DNA of 56,023 nucleotides from Candidatus Gastranaerophilales bacterium (GTDB lineage: Bacteria; Cyanobacteriota; Vampirovibrionia; Gastranaerophilales; Gastranaerophilaceae), in the NCBI GenBank assembly GCA_944326605.1, contig CALVEM010000014.1:1-56023 (forward strand). The letters run 5' to 3'. The position numbers and the translations under genes were made by a program. Numbering within the stretch: the first letter of the stretch is position 1; each line of letters begins with the position of its first letter. The notes below the pieces were generated by a model, which saw only the letters and a program-made list of their open reading frames with translations, ran no database searches and was not told the origin of the DNA. Shown piece after piece: positions 35,988 to 43,241 of this stretch.

Positions 35988-36950
35988 TTATTTTACCAGA
36001 CGATACTTATCAATATACCGTTTAATACTTATAGTAAGCTTATCTGCACTAAGTCCGTAATAATCAAGAAGATAATCCCATTTTCCGCTCTGTCCGAAAT
36101 TATCATTTACGCCAATCCTATGAACCGGAACAGGATAATATTCTGCAAGAAGTTCACAAACGGCACTTCCTAATCCGCCGATTATGGAATGATTTTCGAC
36201 CGTCATAACAAACTTTGTTTTTTTAACCTGATCAATTATTGTTGCGCCGTCAAGAGGTTTTACTACAGGGGCATGGATTATTTGAACGGAATATCCCTGT
36301 TTCAACAAATTTTCACTCGCCTCAATAACTTCCGCAAGCGTTTCGCCGTTTGTAATTACAGTAACGTCTTCGCCTTCCGTTAAAACTTTTGCATTACAAA
36401 AATCGAAAGCATACTCTTCATCAAATATATCGCACACATTTGTTCGCGGAATTCTGATATACATCGGTCCGTAATTTTCTGCGGCAAATTGTATAACCTG
36501 TTCACATTCCTTGCAATCAGCGGGGACAATAACTGACATGTTTGGAAGACCGCGCATCAACGCAATATCCTCAAGTGCCTGATGACTTGCACCGTCTTCT
36601 CCAACTGTCACACCTCCGTGAGTGCCGACAATTTTTACATTAAATTCGGGATAACAAACGGAATTTCTTATTTGATCATAGGTTCTGCCGGTAGCAAACA
36701 TTGCAAAGCTGGATGCAAAAGGGATTTTACCGACAGACGCAAGTCCTGCAGCAGTCGCAATCATATCCTGCTCTGCTATCCCGCAATTAAAGAATCTGTC
36801 CGGAAATTCTTTGGCAAAAATTTGAGTTTGTGTAGAGCATGACAAATCCGCATCAAGAACCACAATATTCGGATTAGTTTCGCCTAATCTTGCAAGAGTT
36901 TTGCCGAAACATGATCTGATAGATTTTCTCTCATTTTTGTTAATAATCAT
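35988..36950 (-). CDS. Transketolase C-terminal subunit (split form)
   Basis: A 320-residue protein corresponding to the pyrimidine-binding and C-terminal domains of transketolase/DXS-type enzymes. Typical segments are RFFNCGIAEQDMIATAAGLA, with the catalytic Glu that activates thiamine diphosphate, and GVTVGEDGASHQALEDIALMR. In split transketolases an N-terminal subunit of about 280 residues completes the enzyme, but none is adjacent here. I favour the ATG at 36950; an upstream ATG at 36980 sits 4 nt after a TATAAT box and could instead be used in a leaderless transcript. It is the first gene of the ftsEX operon. Confidence 0.88.
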   Translation of the reverse strand: MIINKNERKSIRSCFGKTLARLGETNPNIVVLDADLSCSTQTQIFAKEFPDRFFNCGIAEQDMIATAAGLASVGKIPFASSFAMFATGRTYDQIRNSVCYPEFNVKIVGTHGGVTVGEDGASHQALEDIALMRGLPNMSVIVPADCKECEQVIQFAAENYGPMYIRIPRTNVCDIFDEEYAFDFCNAKVLTEGEDVTVITNGETLAEVIEASENLLKQGYSVQIIHAPVVKPLDGATIIDQVKKTKFVMTVENHSIIGGLGSAVCELLAEYYPVPVHRIGVNDNFGQSGKWDYLLDYYGLSADKLTISIKRYIDKYRLVK

Positions 36951-37145
36951 AAGAATGTAATCCCGTTTAATCCAATACATCTATATTATAGCACAAATAA
37001 AAAATAAGTGTATTTTTTAACCGTAAAAGGTTTTTGTTAAGAATTATTAAAAAAAAATAGAAATTTAGCAATTTTATTTCTTGAGGCGTATTTAAACAGT
37101 AGAATAAAAATAGAAATTATTTTATTGATGAAAGGAAGAAATTAA

Positions 37146-38255
37146 ATGATTCAAGCTCCAAATTTAGCAAATCCTTACATGCAGCCCCAGATGACTCCGG
37201 CTTACATGTATCAACAGCCGGTTCCTGCTCCTAATTACAATGCTGTAAAGATTGACGTTCACAATCCGTCAGTAAGTGCTCCCGGCGTTTGTCAGCCTTT
37301 AGCAAATGCTCAATACGCACAGCCGACAATGCCTTATTATTCTTATCCGCAAAATCAGTTATATTCATACCCGCAGGCACAAACTCAACCTTATTACATG
37401 CCTGTACAACAGGTTATGCCGCAATCAGTTGAATCTGCATCAGCACAGACTGTTCCTCCGGTTGCTCCACAACCTGTAATTCAGCAACAAAACATTAATG
37501 CTCCGGCACCTATGGTCAGCCAGCCGGCAGCACAACAGACTTCAACTTCAGAACAGCCTAAAGTTGAAGTTGAACAGCCTGTTGCTATGACACCCCAAGT
37601 TGATTTAAACTCTTTCATTGCAAAATTAACAAACCCTGATTTTGAAGTTCAGGCTAACGCAATGGAAGAAATCGCTAATATGGTAAAAGATGATCCGCAA
37701 AAAGCTACAGAATTGTTAGATGAAAAAGTAGTTAATGCTTTAAATAATATTATCAACGCAGATTCAAGCAAACTTGAAGGTCCGACACCAGAACAACTTG
37801 CTGCAAGACAAAAACTAATGAAAGGCGAACAGCTTTCAGATGCCGATAAAAAATTAGCAACAACAATCACTCCGATGGAACAGGCAGAAAGAAATAAAAG
37901 CTACGCAATGTTTACATCTTCAATAATGGAAAAATTATATGGTGATGAAGTTGCAAAATTAACAGGTTCAACAGTACCTCTAACAGAACTTCCGGGAGCC
38001 GTAACAATTGTTGAACAGTTAAAGAATAACCCGAACCCGATGGTTAGAACATCTGCTATTGAATCATTAAGCTATATTCAGCAGCCGGCATACAAACAAG
38101 ATTTGACAACATTGTTTACTATCGCTAAGAACGATCAGGACAAAAATGTTCAGGAAGCAGCAACAGCAGCTTTAGCAAAACTTGAACAAATGCCGCAGGC
38201 TGAACAAAAAACAGCAGAACAGCCAAAAACAGAACCTGCTAAAGCGACAGCTTAA
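37146..38255 (+). CDS. Pro/Gln/Tyr-rich protein with HEAT-like C-terminus
   Basis: A 369-residue protein without a signal peptide. Residues 1-150 are low-complexity (Pro, Gln, Tyr, Ala; for example NPYMQPQMTPAYMYQQP) and probably disordered. Residues about 155-350 are helical with two or more HEAT/ARM-like units (NPDFEVQANAMEEIANMVKD, NPNPMVRTSAIESLSYI, NVQEAATAALAKLEQM). The tail is Gln/Lys/Ala-rich. It may be a scaffold. Expression begins from AGGAAGAAATTAA before the ATG and ends at a terminator, so it is monocistronic. It shares the helical-repeat style of the protein at 393-764. Confidence 0.75.
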   Translation: MIQAPNLANPYMQPQMTPAYMYQQPVPAPNYNAVKIDVHNPSVSAPGVCQPLANAQYAQPTMPYYSYPQNQLYSYPQAQTQPYYMPVQQVMPQSVESASAQTVPPVAPQPVIQQQNINAPAPMVSQPAAQQTSTSEQPKVEVEQPVAMTPQVDLNSFIAKLTNPDFEVQANAMEEIANMVKDDPQKATELLDEKVVNALNNIINADSSKLEGPTPEQLAARQKLMKGEQLSDADKKLATTITPMEQAERNKSYAMFTSSIMEKLYGDEVAKLTGSTVPLTELPGAVTIVEQLKNNPNPMVRTSAIESLSYIQQPAYKQDLTTLFTIAKNDQDKNVQEAATAALAKLEQMPQAEQKTAEQPKTEPAKATA

Positions 38256-38300
38256 ATTTAGCTAATATCTAAAGAAACAATTTCTTTCTTCATAAAAATA

Positions 38301-38330
38301 AAAACTCCCTGAATTTCAGGGGGTTTTATT
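38301..38330 (+). terminator. Rho-independent terminator
   Basis: AACTCCCTGAA / TTCAGGGGGTT forms a stem of about 9-11 bp followed by TTTATTTTT, after the Pro/Gln-rich protein gene. Confidence 0.9.
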
Positions 38331-38350
38331 TTTACAAATATTTGTCAAGA

Positions 38351-39055
38351 CTAGACTGTTTGCTGTTCTTTGCTCAAAGACGGTACTGGAGCGGTATTTA
38401 TATAATCTGCATGTTCTGATATTTGCTTACACCATTCATAAATTATTTCTTCTTCACTTAATTTATAAGAGATAGGTTTTCCGACATGCAGATGAACTTC
38501 ACGTCTGGTAAACGGTTTTAATTTCGGATACCCAGTAAAACCTCCTACAGCTACAGGAACTATATCCGCTTTTGCATTTTTAGCAATAACTATAAAACCT
38601 TTTTTCAAATCCCCGAGTTCAGAACCATAAGGTCTTATGCCGCCCTGAGGGAATACACCGAGCGACCAGCTTGTAGATAAAATATCTTTTACGGTCTTAA
38701 AGGTTGCAATCTCAGGTTTCGTCCTGTCAACGGCAAAAGCTCCAAGACGCTTAACAAGCCATTCAAATTTATCACCCTTCTGGAATAATTCTTTTTTTGC
38801 CATATAAGCAATAGGACGCCCGCATGCCATGGTAACCATAGGCGGATCAAAATGCGAAACGTGATTTGCCGTATAAATAAATTTGCCGCTTTTTGCTTTA
38901 GTCGGCAAATTTTCTCTGCCGGTTATCGTATAGTTATAAAATATTTTCATAAAAGGTACAACAACAAAATACAGAAACCCCATATAAAACATGGTACGAA
39001 ATATATTATATTCATAAGGATACCTGCGGTTATAATTTCTTTCTTTTTTAACCAT
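38351..39055 (-). CDS. 1-acyl-sn-glycerol-3-phosphate acyltransferase (PlsC family), copy 2
   Basis: A 234-residue membrane-associated acyltransferase of phospholipid synthesis, transferring a second acyl chain to lysophosphatidate. It has the H-x4-D motif ANHVSHFDPP (about 65-74), the block-III FPQGGIRPYG (in place of FPEGTRS), and an N-terminal hydrophobic helix. Its start overlaps the end of the upstream paralogue by 8 nt. The two are clearly homologous and probably diverged after tandem duplication, which may give different acyl or acceptor preference. Confidence 0.9.
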   Translation of the reverse strand: MVKKERNYNRRYPYEYNIFRTMFYMGFLYFVVVPFMKIFYNYTITGRENLPTKAKSGKFIYTANHVSHFDPPMVTMACGRPIAYMAKKELFQKGDKFEWLVKRLGAFAVDRTKPEIATFKTVKDILSTSWSLGVFPQGGIRPYGSELGDLKKGFIVIAKNAKADIVPVAVGGFTGYPKLKPFTRREVHLHVGKPISYKLSEEEIIYEWCKQISEHADYINTAPVPSLSKEQQTV

Positions 39056-39737
39056 TATTCTTAACTCCTAAATCTTTATCATCATCATTTTGACCTACAT
39101 ATTTAAAACCGGTTAGTTTCTGAATAGCATCTATCCATTTTTCAACAACTTCTTCAGGCTTATCACTATACGGAATTGGTTTCCCTATATTTACAATTAT
39201 TTTACCAGAAAACGGTATTCTCTTAACTTCGTCAGTACCAATTATACCTACAGGTAAAACATCACATTTGGTAATTTTAGCAAGCCCCGCAAAACCTTTT
39301 GTAACATTTGAAATTGTACCCGGAAGCCCTCGTGTACCCTGCGGAAAAATTCCGAATACCCATTTGCTTTTTTTAATTTCCATAACGGTTTTAATGGTTG
39401 AAGGGCTAAGGCTTTCTCTGTTAACAGCAAAAGCACCAAGCCAGTCAAGCCACCATCTCATAAAAGGGTTGTTAAAAAGTTCCTGTTTTGCCATAAACGA
39501 AATTCTTCTCGGCATAACGGCTGCAAGCATCGGAGGATCAAGGGTCGAAAGATGATTTGCACAGACAATATATTTGTTATCTTTCGGAACATTTTCCAAT
39601 CCATGAACCTCTATACGATAAACAAATTTTAACCTTATACCGTAAAAATATCTGCATACAAAAATTTGAAGAAATGTTCTCCAACTATTAAATTCTGAAG
39701 CTTTTCTTTTTGTGTAGTTTCTATCCCGGAACATCAA
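39048..39737 (-). CDS. 1-acyl-sn-glycerol-3-phosphate acyltransferase (PlsC family), copy 1
   Basis: A 229-residue paralogue of the downstream gene. The acyltransferase signature is ANHLSTLDPP, block II is AVNRESLSPSTI, block III is FPQGTRGLPG, and block IV is VLPVGIIG. A basic, aromatic N-terminus (KRKASEFNSWRTFLQIFVCRYFYG) probably associates with the membrane. It probably acts on lysophosphatidate in the inner membrane. Confidence 0.9.
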   Translation of the reverse strand: MMFRDRNYTKRKASEFNSWRTFLQIFVCRYFYGIRLKFVYRIEVHGLENVPKDNKYIVCANHLSTLDPPMLAAVMPRRISFMAKQELFNNPFMRWWLDWLGAFAVNRESLSPSTIKTVMEIKKSKWVFGIFPQGTRGLPGTISNVTKGFAGLAKITKCDVLPVGIIGTDEVKRIPFSGKIIVNIGKPIPYSDKPEEVVEKWIDAIQKLTGFKYVGQNDDDKDLGVKNNG

Positions 39738-39846
39738 TTAACTCCATCGTGACTAATATACAAAAACATTATATATTCAAAGATTGCACATTACAAGTTT
39801 TTTATATATATTATTACTAAAAATATTTTTTTTAAGGAGAGAGTAA

Positions 39847-42114
39847 ATGAAAACATCAAATGTAGAATTAGAAAATGAATTATTTAAAAGTGTATATGAA
39901 AAAACCCCCGATTATGTAAAAAATTTAAATCTTATGGATTTTTCCAATAACGGAGAATTTACATTTACTTTAAAAAAAGAACACTTGATGCCTTATGATA
40001 AAGAAAAAAATCCGCAAGGTCTGAACCTTGAAGAATGGTTTGCAAATTATGCAAAAGAAGCAAAAGTTTCAACGGCCGGGATTAGAGGTCCTCAAAACAT
40101 TTTATATCCGCAGGATACGAGATTTCCTATAAATCTTGTAGGGATTGTTCTTGCAACACTGGCAAAAGCACTTGTTGCAAAAGAGAAATATCCTGATAAA
40201 AAAATTGTTAAAGTTGCAGGCAGAGAAGTGAGATATAATTCTGATTTATTTCTTGATGCTATTGCAAGAATTCAAGCAGCACAGGGGATAACAACCCTCG
40301 TCCCGGGAGGGAGAAAAACAATTCCAATATGGCTTGCATCATTTCTTGCATTTAAACTTGATTTATTAGGCGGAGAATATATTACATCAAGCCATGGGAT
40401 TTCAGTCAAAAATGCAACTAAAGATCTTAACTGTCAGGGAAGCCAGTATCTGCCGGAAGAATCAATGGAGTTTGTTGACAAAATCAGAGAAATTTTTGAT
40501 GAAACAAAGAAAAACGGTTCTTATAAAATTAAAATAGCTGCAAAAGACAATCCGCTTATTAATGAAAAAGTACTTACAAAAGTTGATGATGGTGTAGATT
40601 TATATGTTGAATATTTAAAATCAGGTGTCGCACAAAAAGTTAACCTTGATTTAATCAAAAAAATCAAAGACAAAATTGTTATTGAGAACGTTGGCGGCTC
40701 TGCATATAGAACTTTAAGCAGAGTTTTAAACAAATTAGAAATCTCGGATAAATTTGTCTGGTTCAACACGGAAGAAGATCCGTTTTTCCACTCAATAGGC
40801 AAATACGACCATACTCCAAAAGGAGAAAAAGCCTTTTATGACTATTCTGTTGATGCAACGGTAGTTGCAAAAAAACAAAACGGCGAAAAATTCTTCCCCG
40901 TAATAGAAACATTACATTACGAAGATAAATTAACACAAATGCCTGTCGGTACATCTGTTTTAATCACAGATCCGGATCATGACAGGCTGACCATAACACA
41001 GACAGAATTTGCCTGCACAATCCCCGAACTTGAACAGGCAGGCATTGATTATATAAGACTTAACGAAGACTTAATCCTGACAATTTTTACTGCTAATCAG
41101 GCATTTTTAATGATAATGGATTTCTGGTCAAAACAGTTAAAAAAACAGGGGCTGTGGGATAAACACCCGAGATTTATAATAAAAACAACAGCTTCCGCAA
41201 TATCATGGGATGCATGGGCGAAAGAAAACGGAGTAAAAGTAGTAAATGTTCCTGTCGGATTTAAAGAAATCGCCAATATCATGAAAAAAGTTGAATTAAA
41301 GCTGAAAAATTCGCCTGATAAAGAAGTTATTATTGATGATGTATTCGGGAATCCTGTAAATTTAGGCGTTAATCCGCGTCTTTTGTTCGGAGGCGAAGAA
41401 TCGGGAGGAATGATTTTAGGTACGGAAGATCTTATCAAATCAAACAACGGCAGATTTGCAATTGCAATGAGAGAAAAAAGTGCTACAGAAGCAATTATCG
41501 TTGCTTCTGCTCTTATATCAAAGCTCCAGAGGGAACAGGTATCCCTATCTGAATATCTTGTAGAAATTTTCAACCAAAACAACATAATAGGACGCTTTGA
41601 CACACGTGTTGACATTGCATACTATAACGAATCAGAACCGGACATTAATAAACTTAAAGAAGAAAAGAAAAAAGGCGAAGAAAAACGTACAAAAAATGAT
41701 CTCTTTTACCTTTCAATGGCAATGGGTGTAAAAGAAGGACTTATGACACTGGAAGATGTCAAAGAGGTGTTAAATCACACATTTAAAAGCCTTTTATTTG
41801 ACAATCTTGTTTGTATAAAATTTGTCGGGGACGGAACTTATCTTGAATTTTCAGACAAATACATTGAAATCAGACCGTCAGGAACTGACGCAAAAACAAA
41901 AGCATACGGAGGCGGCTCTGATAAATCTATTATTGAAACTTACGCAAATGTTCTGGGGAACTATTCCGGTGATTTAAACGAATTTTATAAGAAATATATT
42001 TCACAGGAGTTTTACAATAAGGTAAAAGATAAAGCTATGAAATATTATCTTGACTTTGTTGATAAAGACGCAAACAACGAACCTTTTGTAATACCGGAAT
42101 ACAAATTTTTATAA
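39847..42114 (+). CDS. Alpha-D-phosphohexomutase (phosphoglucomutase/phosphomannomutase), long form
   Basis: A 755-residue phosphohexomutase that is longer than the usual 450-570 residues. The sugar-phosphate loop reads STAGIRGPQNILYP. The phosphoserine region, usually TASHNP, is TSSHGIS (S181-S182-H183). The metal-binding loop is TDPDHDRLT near residue 375. The phosphate-contact loop is GEESGGM, and the C-terminal phosphate-binding loop is RPSGTDAKTKAYGGG. Interconversion of hexose 1- and 6-phosphates is likely and would feed glycogen synthesis by GlgA, but the sugar is not certain. The ribosome-binding site is AAGGAGAGAG. A strong terminator follows. Confidence 0.88.
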   Translation: MKTSNVELENELFKSVYEKTPDYVKNLNLMDFSNNGEFTFTLKKEHLMPYDKEKNPQGLNLEEWFANYAKEAKVSTAGIRGPQNILYPQDTRFPINLVGIVLATLAKALVAKEKYPDKKIVKVAGREVRYNSDLFLDAIARIQAAQGITTLVPGGRKTIPIWLASFLAFKLDLLGGEYITSSHGISVKNATKDLNCQGSQYLPEESMEFVDKIREIFDETKKNGSYKIKIAAKDNPLINEKVLTKVDDGVDLYVEYLKSGVAQKVNLDLIKKIKDKIVIENVGGSAYRTLSRVLNKLEISDKFVWFNTEEDPFFHSIGKYDHTPKGEKAFYDYSVDATVVAKKQNGEKFFPVIETLHYEDKLTQMPVGTSVLITDPDHDRLTITQTEFACTIPELEQAGIDYIRLNEDLILTIFTANQAFLMIMDFWSKQLKKQGLWDKHPRFIIKTTASAISWDAWAKENGVKVVNVPVGFKEIANIMKKVELKLKNSPDKEVIIDDVFGNPVNLGVNPRLLFGGEESGGMILGTEDLIKSNNGRFAIAMREKSATEAIIVASALISKLQREQVSLSEYLVEIFNQNNIIGRFDTRVDIAYYNESEPDINKLKEEKKKGEEKRTKNDLFYLSMAMGVKEGLMTLEDVKEVLNHTFKSLLFDNLVCIKFVGDGTYLEFSDKYIEIRPSGTDAKTKAYGGGSDKSIIETYANVLGNYSGDLNEFYKKYISQEFYNKVKDKAMKYYLDFVDKDANNEPFVIPEYKFL

Positions 42115-42120
42115 ACAAAC

Positions 42121-42153
42121 ATAGACCGGCTTTAAAGCCGGTCTATGTTTTTA
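42121..42153. terminator. Bidirectional terminator
   Basis: A 26-bp perfect palindrome (ATAGACCGGCTTT and its complement) is followed by GTTTTTATTT on the plus strand. It terminates the phosphohexomutase gene and may also serve prepilin locus 3 on the other strand. Confidence 0.92.
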
Positions 42154-43178
42154 TTTATCTAATGAATCTTTATTCAAATCGACAAGTAAATTCTTTACTG
42201 CATTGCTCCATTCATCTAATGTTAAATTCCTATGCAAATAGTCCATATTGCCGGTTGAAATTACCCATAAGGAACACCCGCCGCCGCTCCACCAACCGCT
42301 TTGCGTTGTATTTGTGCAATAAATACTCCAAGACATCCACACTTTTGCAAAACCTGATATGACAGGATAATTGTTTTTACTATTTAATGAAAAATAAAAA
42401 TAATCTTTACCCAGTTGATTAGGACCTTTTAAGCCATTCGTATCAACCTGCAACAACGGCATATTTAAATCACCATCATAACCGATACCAATTATTGTTC
42501 CGTCATTCAAAACAAACTTATAATGAGTTGTTGGGAAAGCATTGTTTGATTTAATTTCGCTACCATCAAGATCTTTATAGGTTACTTGATATAAAATATC
42601 AGGTCGATCAAAGCCCCAAATTTCTACAACCTTTAAATGAGGTGACAGAATATCAAAATAAGTTTTGGCACAGTCACTATTTTTTGCAGGACACCAGGTA
42701 CTTGCTACTCCGTTTTCCTGATATGCACCTAAATATGCCTGATACAAAACAGAATAAGTTCTTTTAAAAGAAGTTAACCAAGACCTTTCCTGATATTTTG
42801 AAATCAACACAGGTAATGTCATTGCTGCTACTACACCGATTATCCCGAGGGTGATTAAAACCTCTGCAAGAGTAAACGCTGGGCGTTTACGAGGAGAATA
42901 AGGAAATAAGTGAATAGGTGAATAAGTTCGTTTCAAAAAGTTATTCTCGTCATCCTGAACTTGTTTCAGGATCTCTTGAACGTCAGATTGACCTCCGTAT
43001 TGCTGCTTCTCTTGAGATCCCGAACCAAGTTCGGGATGACAGATTGCTAATTTATTATTGATTACAGCTTCGCATCTTTGCATCTTAACGTCTGTGCATC
43101 TAATTGCGTCTTTGCCTACGGCGGAGCCTACAGTGCCCCCCCCCCGAAGCTCCGGAATTTTTCATTTAATCTTTTCAT
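42151..43178 (-). CDS. Phase-variable prepilin-type protein, locus 3 (frame closed, G10)
   Basis: From the ATG at 43178 (AAGGATG-type site upstream) the leader reads MKRLNEKFRSF, followed by a G10 tract. The sequenced frame stops at TAG after GGGAL. One added G would continue through the repeat-derived leader into [19 protein letters not shown] and a pilin domain of about 220 residues. The open frame alone begins with a poorly supported ATG at 43083. The mature protein matches locus 2 for most of its length and differs mainly in the segment AKVWMSWSIYCTNTTQSGWW (against AKWWMSGSVYCSPVRTGSWW in locus 2) and in the last 20 residues. Confidence 0.75.
42949..43040. repeat. Dispersed palindromic repeat, copy in prepilin locus 3
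   Basis: A 92-bp element bounded by GTCATCC and GGATGAC, nearly identical to 31387-31478, with the same two internal hairpins. It is in frame with the downstream prepilin. Confidence 0.85.
43136..43145. repeat. Homopolymer C10/G10 tract at the start of prepilin locus 3
   Basis: Ten C on the plus strand start after eleven leader codons on the minus strand. The flanking bases (CTTC before, CACTGTAGGCTCC after, coding strand) equal those of locus 2. Confidence 0.9.
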
Positions 43179-43241
43179 ATAAAGCATCCTTACTATATTT
43201 TATACTGTACTTATTATAACATAAATTTTGTATAAAAACAA

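Noticed and set aside
12867-43145. Poly-G tracts as pure sequencing artefacts
   Set aside because: Homopolymer lengths may be miscounted, but the tracts occur at the same place in three paralogues with conserved flanks, so the pattern itself is real; exact lengths remain uncertain.
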